Assembly (NCBI RefSeq): GCF_026626335.1
Contig: NZ_JAPNTZ010000006.1
Span: 372,001-436,000 of the forward strand
Length of the DNA: 64,000 nucleotides
Reading direction: 5' to 3'
From: Paractinoplanes pyxinae
GTDB lineage: Bacteria > Actinomycetota > Actinomycetes > Mycobacteriales > Micromonosporaceae
Shown here piece after piece: positions 16,930 through 25,605 of the stretch. A program made the translations under genes and the position numbers. Within the stretch, counting starts at the first letter, position 1. Every line of letters starts with the position of its first letter. The notes under the pieces are model-generated. The model did not search any database, was not told the DNA's origin, and was given only the letters and a program-made list of their open reading frames with translations.

Positions 16930-18144
16930 ATGCTCACCGACGTGGATCTGCCGGCGCCCGGACTGCTCTGGACGCGCTGGGCGACGCTCTCCGCCGCGCT
17001 GACCGGCATCGGCTACGCCGACGTCTGGTTCGTCGACGAGCGCGGCGCGCACCACGACGACCACGGCGGCAGCTGGGCCCGGCTCGCGCTGGTCGACGGC
17101 GCGCGGGCGGTGTTGTTCGGCTACGACCGCGACCACAGCGCCACGGTCGACGCCGACCCGCCGATCGACCTGCTCACCGGCGCCCCCGAGTGGCTGCCCT
17201 GGGACGACCTGACCGCGCTGGCCGAGGCCGACCGGCTCGGTTTCGTGGTGTGGCACGCCGAAGGCCGCTGGTCGCGCACCCGCTACCGCGACGGGCTGAG
17301 CGACGGCCTCACCCACACCGTGGCGCCCGTGCTGAGCACCGAGGCCACCCTGCAAGAGCTGGCCGAGGTCGTACGGGAATGGGGTCAGCACGAACTCCGG
17401 ACGCCCGCCGAGCGCGACGACGTGCGCACCGCGAGCGAAGACCTGCTCACCGCGGCCGTGCGCGGCGAGATCAGCGGTTCGTCCTTCGAGCGGCTGCTGG
17501 GCCGGCTCACCGAGCCCGCGCTCGACCTGCACGCCGCGCTGTTCGCGGCCGGCCGCGGCGGCATCACGGCCGGCACCCGGCCCCCGCGCATCCCGGCCGG
17601 CGAGCGCCCGCCGATGCGCCGGGTGCGGCGGCTCAGCCAGGGCGAGCACGACCGCCTGGTGTGGGCCGCGATGCAGGACGCGGCCGAGCTGAACCGCCCC
17701 GAGCCGCCGCGCACGGCCGAGCTGGAGGCGCTGGCGGCCTGGATGCGGGAACGCTCGCCGCACCAGGACGGCCGCTGCACGGTTCTGGCCTACGCCGACG
17801 CGACCAGCCTGAGCGTGCAGGCCGGCAAGCACCCGCCCCGCGAACAGCCCGACGAGCCCCGCTTCGGCACCTTCCAGCAGCTCAGCGAGCTGGTGCGCAA
17901 CCTGCGGCGGGCCGAGGCCGACCCCCGGTACGGGCGGTGGCTGTTCCTGCGCGTGCAGACCACCCCGACCGCGGTGCTGGTGGAACGCCGCTACGACTCG
18001 TGGCCGAAGTGGTGGGCCGACGACGGCGTGTCCGGCCCGTGGCGTACGAACCTGCAGGAAGAGACGCAGGCGCGGGCCCCGCAGTGGCGGCCGGCCTGGA
18101 TCCGGTTGCTCGACCCCGAGGTCGCCTACCGCCCCGCGGGCTGA
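16930..18144 (+). CDS. Uncharacterised 404-residue protein
   Basis: I do not recognise this family. The protein is soluble, acidic and rich in Trp, Arg and Glu. The N-terminal third looks like a compact alpha/beta domain (GIGYADVWFVDERG, RLALVDGARAVLFGYDRD). The middle (about 140-290) is helical with TAAVRGEISGSSFERLL. The C-terminal part ends in a conserved-looking block with VERRYDSWPKWW, which resembles strand-plus-Trp patterns of small immunity-type proteins; that is only an impression. It is convergent with a YdeI-like gene with no gap. Codon use is like its neighbours. Confidence 0.75.
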   Translation: MLTDVDLPAPGLLWTRWATLSAALTGIGYADVWFVDERGAHHDDHGGSWARLALVDGARAVLFGYDRDHSATVDADPPIDLLTGAPEWLPWDDLTALAEADRLGFVVWHAEGRWSRTRYRDGLSDGLTHTVAPVLSTEATLQELAEVVREWGQHELRTPAERDDVRTASEDLLTAAVRGEISGSSFERLLGRLTEPALDLHAALFAAGRGGITAGTRPPRIPAGERPPMRRVRRLSQGEHDRLVWAAMQDAAELNRPEPPRTAELEALAAWMRERSPHQDGRCTVLAYADATSLSVQAGKHPPREQPDEPRFGTFQQLSELVRNLRRAEADPRYGRWLFLRVQTTPTAVLVERRYDSWPKWWADDGVSGPWRTNLQEETQARAPQWRPAWIRLLDPEVAYRPAG

Positions 18145-18594
18145 TCAGCGAGCTTTGCCCTGGCCGAGCAGCGCGAGCGACTTGGCCAGGCGGCGGGCCC
18201 GCGTCTCGGGCGTCTTGGCCGAGTTCAGCTGGTCGACGTGGTAGCGCTGGTTCGAGAACGAGAGCGTCGCCCAGAAGTCGCGGGCGGACGGCTCGGCCTC
18301 CAGCGCGGCCCGCAGATCGTCCGGCACCTCGAGCTCGCGCGGGGCTGCGTCCAATTCGACCTCTACGTCGTACGTCTCGCCGCCGCTGACCCCGGCCGCC
18401 TCCCGCCGCTCGGCGCTGACGCCCAGCCAGTAGCTGCCGCCCATCTTGGCGATCGACGAGCGGAAGGTGAAGCCGTTCAGCACGACCACGACCTTGGGCC
18501 GGCCGCCCCCGCCGAGCTCGGTGACGAACTCGTCCGGAACCTGGAAGCCGGTGGTGGCGCCGCCCGTGCGCTGCAGCTCCGCGCGAAGTTTCAT
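18145..18594 (-). CDS. YdeI/OmpD-associated family protein with DUF1905 domain
   Basis: The 149-residue protein has a DUF1905-like beta domain (about 1-90; FQVPDEFVTELGGGGRPKVVVVLNG and SYWLGVSAERREAAG) and a C-terminal OmpD-associated helix region (LSFSNQRYHVDQLNSAKTPETRARRLAK). The biochemical role of the family is unknown. The gene follows the penicillin-acylase-like gene by 4 bp and is the last of a minus-strand run that includes a TIR protein. Confidence 0.82.
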   Translation of the reverse strand: MKLRAELQRTGGATTGFQVPDEFVTELGGGGRPKVVVVLNGFTFRSSIAKMGGSYWLGVSAERREAAGVSGGETYDVEVELDAAPRELEVPDDLRAALEAEPSARDFWATLSFSNQRYHVDQLNSAKTPETRARRLAKSLALLGQGKAR

Positions 18595-18598
18595 GCGG

Positions 18599-20410
18599 TC
18601 AGCCTAGTGGCTCCTCGATCAACGCGGACCAGTCCGTGACCAGCGGAATCAGCTCGCCGGCGGCCCACAGCGGCAACTGGTCGAGGAAGTGCGGCGAGTC
18701 CGGATCGCCGGAGGCGCCGAACGGCACGACCCAGCGGCTGCGCTGCCGGTCGGCGATGTCCCACACATAGCGGGCGACCGGGCCGCGCGAGCACAGATCG
18801 GTCACGCCCGGAATGCTATTCAGGCAGAGCACCGAGTCGCGCTCCCCCGACAGTTCGGTGCGCGGGATCTCGACCTGCGACCCCGGCAGCCGGACGGGCG
18901 CGAGCAGGTGCCGCGAACCCCACGGCCCCGACTCGATCGTCTCCGGGTCGACCACCTCGGCCAGGGTGAGCCCGAGGCCGACCAGCACGCCGTCGAGCAC
19001 GTTGCCGATGCGCACGCGCGGATCGGTCCAGCCGTTGAACAGCGGGTCGAAGCCGTGCGGCTGCATCAGCGGCTTGAGCGCGGGATGCTCGTGCAGGCGG
19101 CGCGCGACCTCGAACCGCCAGGCGGCCCGCCGTCCGGCCTCGAGGCTCGTCGCCCGCATCGGGGTGTCCATGTGGATGCGGTGCGACGGCACACCCTCGT
19201 CGATCAGCTCGCGGATGCGGTGGGCTCGCGCCTTCGAGGCGAAAACGTTCCCGTACGCCTCGGTGTCCGGGCGGCGGTCGTTGGCGTTCACGGCGACGCC
19301 GGTCACCTCGAGGCGGGTCATCGGCACGTGGCCGGGCTGCCACGCGTACGTCTGATCCCAGGCCGGCACCGGAAAGCGGCCGTTCCGCTCGTCGCGCACC
19401 GGAACCTGGCCCACCGTGAGCTGCAGGACCCGCCCGGTGGTGTCGGCCGTGAGGACGCTGTTGACCGGCTCGACCCAGCGTTCGAGGGCGTCGGCCACAT
19501 CGTCCACGGTGGACGCGTGCAGCAACGGCAACAGGGCGCCGAAGCCCAGATCGAACCCGGCCCGGGTCGGCGTGCGCAGGCTCAGGTTGCCGTCGACGAT
19601 CGGGCCGCGGGCGGTCTCGATCACCTCGACGAGTTCGCTGCCCCCGCCCCGTACGGGAATGGTCTCGGTATGCGACTCGGCCGGCTCCCAGCCGAGCGGA
19701 CCGCGAGCCTCGACCCCCGCCGGCGTGCGCCGGAGCTCTTCGACGAACAGGTCTTGATAGTCGGCCATCGCATTGGTGACGGCCCAGGCCACGCCGCCCG
19801 TGTGCCCGAAATGCTGCACGCCCGGCACACCGGCGAAGGTCAGGCCGGCCACGTCGAACTCCTGGCACGAGAGCCGGACCTGCTGATAGACACCCGGCAG
19901 CTCGATCAGCCGGTGCGGGTCGCCGGCCACGATCCCCGGGACCGCCCACGAGTTGCTGCCCGAACTGGCCGCCGCGTCCTCGTTCAAGAACCACCCGACG
20001 GCATCCGGCCCCAGCGTCCGCTCGACGTGCGAGTTCCACATCTTGCTGGGAAAACTCGCGAACATGATGTGCCGCGCGAGGAACACGCCGAGCGACGACC
20101 ACGGGTGCCAGACCAGGCCTTCGGCCCGAACCCCTTCCGCGTACGCCCGGAGCCAGTCCCGCGTACGCGAATCAAGATTGATGAAGCACCGCCGGGCCGT
20201 GTCGTCGATGCGGGCCCGCCGCGCGAACCTGTCCCAGCCCAGCCCGTCCGCTCCGATCCTCTCGGACAACAGCCCTTCGGACTTGCGCCGCTCCACCTCG
20301 ATCTGCTCGCGGCGGTCCCGAGCCGTCACCCGCCCCTGAAGAAACGCCAGCTCATCGACCGTGTCCGCCCGCAGATGGGGGACGCCGTAGCCGTCCCGGA
20401 AAACCCGCAT
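18599..20410 (-). CDS. Penicillin acylase family Ntn-hydrolase
   Basis: The 603-residue protein matches the penicillin acylase/AHL acylase family of self-cleaving amidases. It starts directly with RVFRDGYGVPHLRADT, the usual alpha-chain beginning. GSNSWAVPG places the nucleophile at Ser152, the future N-terminus of the beta chain. Later marks are HFGHTGGVAWAVTN and VNANDRRPD (oxyanion Asn). No signal peptide is visible, so unlike classical members it probably works in the cytoplasm. The ATG has an AAGGA site. It lies 30 bp after the TIR gene. The substrate could be an acylated amino compound. Confidence 0.88.
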   Translation of the reverse strand: MRVFRDGYGVPHLRADTVDELAFLQGRVTARDRREQIEVERRKSEGLLSERIGADGLGWDRFARRARIDDTARRCFINLDSRTRDWLRAYAEGVRAEGLVWHPWSSLGVFLARHIMFASFPSKMWNSHVERTLGPDAVGWFLNEDAAASSGSNSWAVPGIVAGDPHRLIELPGVYQQVRLSCQEFDVAGLTFAGVPGVQHFGHTGGVAWAVTNAMADYQDLFVEELRRTPAGVEARGPLGWEPAESHTETIPVRGGGSELVEVIETARGPIVDGNLSLRTPTRAGFDLGFGALLPLLHASTVDDVADALERWVEPVNSVLTADTTGRVLQLTVGQVPVRDERNGRFPVPAWDQTYAWQPGHVPMTRLEVTGVAVNANDRRPDTEAYGNVFASKARAHRIRELIDEGVPSHRIHMDTPMRATSLEAGRRAAWRFEVARRLHEHPALKPLMQPHGFDPLFNGWTDPRVRIGNVLDGVLVGLGLTLAEVVDPETIESGPWGSRHLLAPVRLPGSQVEIPRTELSGERDSVLCLNSIPGVTDLCSRGPVARYVWDIADRQRSRWVVPFGASGDPDSPHFLDQLPLWAAGELIPLVTDWSALIEEPLG

Positions 20411-20440
20411 CCCCCATCCTTACCTCCCGGCCGGTTTCTG

Positions 20441-21415
20441 TCAGCTCTGTTGGAAGCGCTGGAAGTAGCCCTCCGCGGCGGCTTGTCGCGCGCGGTCCCC
20501 GGTGCCGGGCGGGACCTGTCCCGCCGCCGCGGCAAGGCCGAGCGCGTTGCTGTGCCGTTGGCCCATCGCGGTGGAGTTGCCGTCCGGACCCCAGCCGTGC
20601 TTCTCGATGGTCTCGACCGTCCACGAGGCGATGGCGCCCACCTCGAGGGCGGGACGGTAGAGGTCCCAGAGGAAGTGGTTGTTGGCGTCGGTCATGAAGG
20701 TGAAGAACTTGAGCCACCCCGGGTCGGCGACGGCGGCCAGGCTCTCCACGGCGCGGATCCCGGCCAGGCAGGCGTCGACGAAGGCGGCCGGAGGTCCGTC
20801 GGAGCCGGCGTTCTGATCGGCCAGCACGAAGTCGCGGACGAGCTGGAGTTGATGAGGACTGTCGTTGAAGACATGAAAGTTCGGAAACGGCTGCCGATCG
20901 ATCACCCGATAGATCCGTCGCACATCCGGGTCGTCCCAGATCGGGATGTCGGCGCCAGGCAGGGTCGCTCCCGGCTCCCGGTCGTCCTCGAGTATCGATC
21001 GCAGCGCCTTGATCAGGGACGCCATGGCGGCGTTCCAGTCTGCGGTGAAGTCAACGTAGTGCAGGTCGGTGAGGTCTGTGCTGCTGTCGATCCGCATGTC
21101 CGGCAACTCGCAGGTCTCGAGCATCACCGGGACCATCCACCGGCGGTCGACATGCATCTGTCGGGCCTGCTCGATGGCCTCACGCAGCTCGACGTTCATG
21201 TAGGTACTGCGGCGGGAGTTGTAGCGCGGGGAGAACATCGGGACGAAGGCGCCACCCTCCCGGATCGCCCGCTTGATCGCCTGGCGCCAGTTGTCGCCTG
21301 CTTGCAGGTCGTCGCGGTCGAGCCAGACGCCGACGCCCGCCTCCCGGAGCCGGGCCACGATGGGCTCGACGAGCCGGAGGTCATCTCGCTGGTACGAGAT
21401 GAATGCCCAGTTCAA
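20441..21415 (-). CDS. TIR-domain protein with unknown C-terminal domain
   Basis: The 324-residue protein opens with a TIR domain (about 1-135): FISYQRDDLRLVEPIVARL, VGVWLDRDDLQAGDNW and SPRYNSRRSTYMNVELREA. Glu76 falls where NAD-cleaving bacterial TIR domains carry their catalytic Glu, so NADase activity is plausible. The C-terminal half (about 150-324) is of unknown type; DIPIWDDPDVRRIYRVI and FFTFMTDANNHFLWDLYRPALE suggest a helical domain. Its ATG overlaps the stop of the propeller-like gene (ATGA), so the two are co-translated. Candidate effector of a conflict system. Confidence 0.85.
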   Translation of the reverse strand: MNWAFISYQRDDLRLVEPIVARLREAGVGVWLDRDDLQAGDNWRQAIKRAIREGGAFVPMFSPRYNSRRSTYMNVELREAIEQARQMHVDRRWMVPVMLETCELPDMRIDSSTDLTDLHYVDFTADWNAAMASLIKALRSILEDDREPGATLPGADIPIWDDPDVRRIYRVIDRQPFPNFHVFNDSPHQLQLVRDFVLADQNAGSDGPPAAFVDACLAGIRAVESLAAVADPGWLKFFTFMTDANNHFLWDLYRPALEVGAIASWTVETIEKHGWGPDGNSTAMGQRHSNALGLAAAAGQVPPGTGDRARQAAAEGYFQRFQQS

Positions 21416-23250
21416 CAGCCTTCAACTCCTTCACTGGCCCGGTGGCGGGCGACGGCTCGCTTCAAAGCTTGCGCAGCGAGCACATCCCACCGGTGAATGC
21501 CTCGCAGCGCAACTTGCGGACGCAGTACTCCCCGCACCGATTCGGCGTGCCGGTCGTCGCTGATATGCACGAATTTCTGCCGCTCGGGCAGGTGGGTGCA
21601 CGCCGTGAAACCCTGCACGTACAGCCTGGTCGCCACCTCGCGGGCGGCGGTGCCCAGGCCGGTGCGAGCCAACGACCAGTCCGCGGCCACGTGGTGCACG
21701 TGCCACCGGAGCGAGCACAGCGCGATCCGGGCCGCGGTCTCGTAGGAGCCGGCGTACAGCGCCCGGGAGCTCTGCTCGGCCAGCCACAGCCACGGTTCGC
21801 CGGCCGCGGCGGCGATGAGGTCACGGGCGGCGACGGCGGCCGCGGCACTGTCGCCGGCGTCGATCAGCTGCCCGACCGCGGCCGGCACGATCGGCGGGAC
21901 CGGATCGGCGACCGCGGCCGGATCGGCGGGAACGGGAGTCCACAGCCGGCGGCCGTCGTCGATGCGCTGCCGCACCAGCCGCGGTACGGCGTGACCGCGG
22001 CTGAGGTCGCCGAGTTGCCGCAGCGCCTCGTCCCGGTTGTCGACGCTGAGTGCGTACTGGATGAACTCTTGCGCCAGCGTGCCGTGCGGAACCGTGCCGG
22101 AACGCCAGGCCCGGATCACGGCGTCCAGGATCGGTTGCCAGCGCTCCACGGGCGGCGGCTGCTCGTCACGCCGCGTCCAGCCGCGCTCCATCAGCCGCGG
22201 GTGCGGCGCCGTGCTGCCCGTGACTCGCACCGGCCGCTCGCACCAGCGCGGATTGCCGTGTCGCCGGCTGACCTGCGCCGTCTTGAACCGGGCGGCCGAG
22301 ACCGGGTCGATCGTGCCCCGATCGAGCTCGACCACGGCGGCCACCCAGACACCGCCGCGGGGAGCCTGGTCCAGGCCGACCGCTCCGACCGGGGCGATGA
22401 CCAGAGCCCGTTCGTCGGCGGAGAGCGCCATCTCCCGCACGTCCAACGGCCGGCCGTCGTGCGACTCGATTGTGGACCGTGGGTGGACCTCCCCGGTCGC
22501 GAGGTCGTAGTCCTGAACCAGGAGCCGGCCGCCGACCCGGTCGGTGGACATCAGCAGCAGGGCGTCGGGCCCCTGGCGGGGATTCCAGGCGGCCGCCTCG
22601 GCCCCGACCGGCAGGGGCACGACCAGGCCGTCGGCCACCCGGATCAGGCAAGCCCGGCCACCCCCGGTGACCAGCACCCACCGGCCGTCCGGTCCGTACG
22701 CCACCTCGGTCAGGAACCAGCCCGCCCCGCCCGGGAAGGTGGCGATCAGCCGTTGCCCGCCCAGGCCCAGCTCGTACTCGTGAACGGCATATCCGCCGCG
22801 GGCCCGCTCCTCCAGAACGCACACCCGCGTCCCGTCCGGGGCGAACGCGATCGCGGCCGCGTTCGCCACCGGAGGCAACATGACGGGAGCTTCCGAGCCG
22901 AAACGCTGCAGGTAGGGCTGGTAGTTGAAGACGGGCTCGGCCGGGTACGGCACGCTGTCCTGGAGGAGCAGGTGCGGCGCGATCTGACGCACCCACCCGG
23001 CGCCCTCGGCCGCTCCCAGTGCCTCCGGCAGTGGCTGCCGGCAGAACGCCCACGCGCCCGCCCCCTCGTGCACCGCGCCGACCCGATCGGAGTAGTCCCG
23101 ATGGGTCAGCACCTGGCCCTCGTCGTCGACGATCACGGACGGGGCGAGATGACCACGCTCGTCGGCCAGCTCGAAGAACACCCGCATGGCGTCGTAGTCG
23201 GAGAGCGGCTCGTCCATCAGGACGGACTCGCCGACGATGAACTCGGTCAA
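21412..23250 (-). CDS. Beta-propeller-like protein coupled to the TIR gene
   Basis: The 612-residue product has at least four blade-like strands in its first 340 residues, including AIAFAPDGTRVCVLEE, EVAYGPDGRWVLVTGGGRA, AAAWNPRQGPDALLLMSTD and EMALSADERALVIAPVG, consistent with a WD40-like propeller. Residues 370-612 are mainly helical (RDLIAAAAGEPWLWLAEQSS). No signal peptide or catalytic motif is visible. The start is TTG 23250; ATG 23217 is an alternative. The stop overlaps the TIR start by 4 bp. It may be the sensor or regulatory partner of the TIR protein; this is inference from gene order. Confidence 0.75.
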   Translation of the reverse strand: MTEFIVGESVLMDEPLSDYDAMRVFFELADERGHLAPSVIVDDEGQVLTHRDYSDRVGAVHEGAGAWAFCRQPLPEALGAAEGAGWVRQIAPHLLLQDSVPYPAEPVFNYQPYLQRFGSEAPVMLPPVANAAAIAFAPDGTRVCVLEERARGGYAVHEYELGLGGQRLIATFPGGAGWFLTEVAYGPDGRWVLVTGGGRACLIRVADGLVVPLPVGAEAAAWNPRQGPDALLLMSTDRVGGRLLVQDYDLATGEVHPRSTIESHDGRPLDVREMALSADERALVIAPVGAVGLDQAPRGGVWVAAVVELDRGTIDPVSAARFKTAQVSRRHGNPRWCERPVRVTGSTAPHPRLMERGWTRRDEQPPPVERWQPILDAVIRAWRSGTVPHGTLAQEFIQYALSVDNRDEALRQLGDLSRGHAVPRLVRQRIDDGRRLWTPVPADPAAVADPVPPIVPAAVGQLIDAGDSAAAAVAARDLIAAAAGEPWLWLAEQSSRALYAGSYETAARIALCSLRWHVHHVAADWSLARTGLGTAAREVATRLYVQGFTACTHLPERQKFVHISDDRHAESVRGVLRPQVALRGIHRWDVLAAQALKRAVARHRASEGVEGC

Positions 23251-23368
23251 TCTGGCACCCCGCCCTCGTCCGGCCCGGACCGCCAGTCTTCGCGGCGGGA
23301 TGTCGCGAGATCAATGGCCGGTTCAGACGGGGTGACAGATCCGATCGGCCACAGTGGCCTCTCCCTTT

Positions 23369-24862
23369 TCAGTACCGGCCCACGTAGTGGTAACCGGCGT
23401 TGAGGCTGCCCGGGGCCGCATGCACCGGGGTGAGCGCGTTGAACGGCTGGATGTCGAGGTCGCGGATCACGTTCCAGTCCGGGTCAACGGTGGGCACGTT
23501 GATCGCGGCGGGCGGGGTGCCCTTCTCGACCCAGTCCATGAGCGGCTGCAGGAACTCGGGGACGGCGATCTCGGACGGTTCGTCGGACGCTTCCGGGCCG
23601 AACAGGCAGTGGTAGGCGGCCGGGATCATGTAGAGGCGCGAGAACGACTGGCTGCCGCCACGTTTCTGGACTGCTGTGTAGTAGTCGAGGGTTGAGAAAG
23701 GCGGGATCGAGGGGTCGGCCCAGCCGTGGTACAGGATGATTTTGCCGCCGTGGGCGCGGAACGCCGCCAGGTTGGGGTTGTTCGCGTTGTAGATGGCATT
23801 GCCAAGCACGTTCAGCCGGTCGAATGTGGCCTTGGTGAACCGTACGTCGCGCAATTGGAAGTTCGGTTGGTTGTGGGCGAAGCCCAGGTAGCGGAACCAG
23901 TTGAGCGCGATGGTGGCCGTCGGGCCGGTCAGCGGCGAGCCGGAACTCACGACGAACGCATCTTTCCAACCCAATTCGGAGCCGTACGGCATTCCGCCGT
24001 TGTACAGGCCATGCGGGCCGCGGTAGAAGTCGACGACCGTACGGACCTGGGGCGCCGTCAGGCAATTCGGAGTGTCAGTGCCGGCCGGGCACAGCATCGA
24101 CGACGGCTGGAAACCGCACTGGCGAGGGTCGTGAATGACCTCGCCGCACGCCTTGGTGACCGCGGCGTGCAGGGCGGGCAGCTTGCCGGGGCCGAGGATC
24201 TGCCGGCCCGCCGCGTCCGTGTTGCGGGTGACGTTCCACGCGTTGAGCAGGGCGAGCGGCGCCAGGTTGTTGGCGGGAGCGCCGGCCAGCACGCCGTCGA
24301 AGTCGGCCGGGAAGCGCTGGGCCAGGTTCAGCGCCTGCCGGCCGCCGGTGGAGCAGCCGTCGAAGTAGCGGTGGGTGGGGCCGCGTCCGAAGTACGCCCG
24401 CATCACCGCATCCGCGGCGGTGCGCAGCCGATGCTCGGACAGCAGGCCGAACTCGAGCCGGGCCCGGGGATCGTTGCCCCAGGTGGCCTCCTCGCCGGCG
24501 GCGTGCCCGGTGTCGTCGCCGGCGATCACCAGGTGGCCGTCGAGCGCGGCGGCACAGCTGAAGCCGGCCAGCGGCAGGTCGAGCCCGGGCACCTCGCCGC
24601 ACAGCCCGCCGCAGCCCAGCTGCACGTACTGGCCGGTCCAACCGCTCACCGGCAGCCGCACGGTGTAGTGAGTGGCCGGCTTGATGACACCTTTGACCTC
24701 GCACATCGGCGTCGGCTGGCGCAGCTTGACGGTGACCACCGTCGCCGACGTCACGGTCGCCTGCGAGGTCAGCGCGGCGCACTTCGCCGCCGGATCGGGC
24801 GCCGGGGCGGACGCCGGCGCCAGGGGGACGGCCATCAGGGCCGCCATCAGCAGTCGGATCAT
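23369..24862 (-). CDS. Secreted tannase/feruloyl esterase family protein
   Basis: The 497-residue product has a signal peptide (MIRLLMAALMAVPLAPASA) and a tannase/feruloyl esterase fold. The nucleophile elbow is GCSTGGRQAL (Ser171); the acid is in YHGWADPSIPP and the His in AAYHCLFG, with Cys170 and the Cys beside that His in position for the CS-D-HC disulphide of this family. It should release phenolic acids from plant polymer esters outside the cell. ATG 24862 has a strong GAGGAGG site. A much longer open frame continues upstream through the response-regulator gene and is a shadow. Confidence 0.9.
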   Translation of the reverse strand: MIRLLMAALMAVPLAPASAPAPDPAAKCAALTSQATVTSATVVTVKLRQPTPMCEVKGVIKPATHYTVRLPVSGWTGQYVQLGCGGLCGEVPGLDLPLAGFSCAAALDGHLVIAGDDTGHAAGEEATWGNDPRARLEFGLLSEHRLRTAADAVMRAYFGRGPTHRYFDGCSTGGRQALNLAQRFPADFDGVLAGAPANNLAPLALLNAWNVTRNTDAAGRQILGPGKLPALHAAVTKACGEVIHDPRQCGFQPSSMLCPAGTDTPNCLTAPQVRTVVDFYRGPHGLYNGGMPYGSELGWKDAFVVSSGSPLTGPTATIALNWFRYLGFAHNQPNFQLRDVRFTKATFDRLNVLGNAIYNANNPNLAAFRAHGGKIILYHGWADPSIPPFSTLDYYTAVQKRGGSQSFSRLYMIPAAYHCLFGPEASDEPSEIAVPEFLQPLMDWVEKGTPPAAINVPTVDPDWNVIRDLDIQPFNALTPVHAAPGSLNAGYHYVGRY

Positions 24863-24936
24863 CGTGTCCCTCCTCTTTGCATTCATCCTTATTGGAGGGA
24901 CGCATCGAGTAATCGGTCCACGGACGGGTCTTGCGG

Positions 24937-25605
24937 TCATCCCCGGGGCGGAGCCGTGCCGGGCCGGACGAGGCCGCATTCGTACGCCAGAACTGCCGCC
25001 TGCACGCGGTCGCGCAGACCCAGCTTGAACAGGATCGCGGAGAGATGGGTCTTCACGGTGGCCCGGCTCAGCGTGAGTCGTTCGGCGATCTCGTCGTTGG
25101 ACAGCGCCCGCGCGACCAGGATCAGGACCTCGATCTCCCGCTCGCTGAGCGCGTCCAGCGCGGGCGGAGGCGCACCGCCCGGAAGCTCGCCGGCGAACCG
25201 GTCGAGCAGCCGCCGGGTCACCGTGGGCGCGAGCAGCGCCTCGCCCCGCGCCACCACCCGGATCGCCGCCGCCAGGTCGTCGGGGCGGGTGTCTTTGAGC
25301 AGGAACCCGCTGGCCCCGGCCCGCAGCGCGGCGAACACCGGCTCGTCCAGGTCGAAGGTGGTCAGGATGACGACCCGGGCCGGGTTGCCGGTCGCGGCCA
25401 GCTGCCGGGTCGCCTCGATGCCGTCCATCCTGGGCATGCGTACGTCCATGAGCACCACGTCCGGGCGCAGCGAGCCGGCCAGCGCGACCGCCTCGACGCC
25501 GTCGCCCGCCTCCCCGACCACTTCGAGGTCGTCCCGGCTGTCGACGATCATCGCGAACCCGGCCCGCACCAGCTCCTGATCGTCCGCGATCAGCACCCGG
25601 ATCAC
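24937..25605 (-). CDS. NarL/LuxR-family response regulator
   Basis: The 222-residue protein has a receiver domain (IRVLIADDQELVRAGF, phosphoacceptor Asp54 in VVLMDVRMPRMDG, Lys in FLLKDTRPDDL) and a LuxR-type HTH (about 150-215; LSEREIEVLILVARALSNDEIAERL). GTG 25605 overlaps the stop of its kinase by 4 bp (GTGA); an ATG at 25617 adds four residues. It forms a two-component system with the kinase upstream. The neighbouring esterase gene is downstream on the same strand and may be a target. Confidence 0.9.
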   Translation of the reverse strand: MIRVLIADDQELVRAGFAMIVDSRDDLEVVGEAGDGVEAVALAGSLRPDVVLMDVRMPRMDGIEATRQLAATGNPARVVILTTFDLDEPVFAALRAGASGFLLKDTRPDDLAAAIRVVARGEALLAPTVTRRLLDRFAGELPGGAPPPALDALSEREIEVLILVARALSNDEIAERLTLSRATVKTHLSAILFKLGLRDRVQAAVLAYECGLVRPGTAPPRG

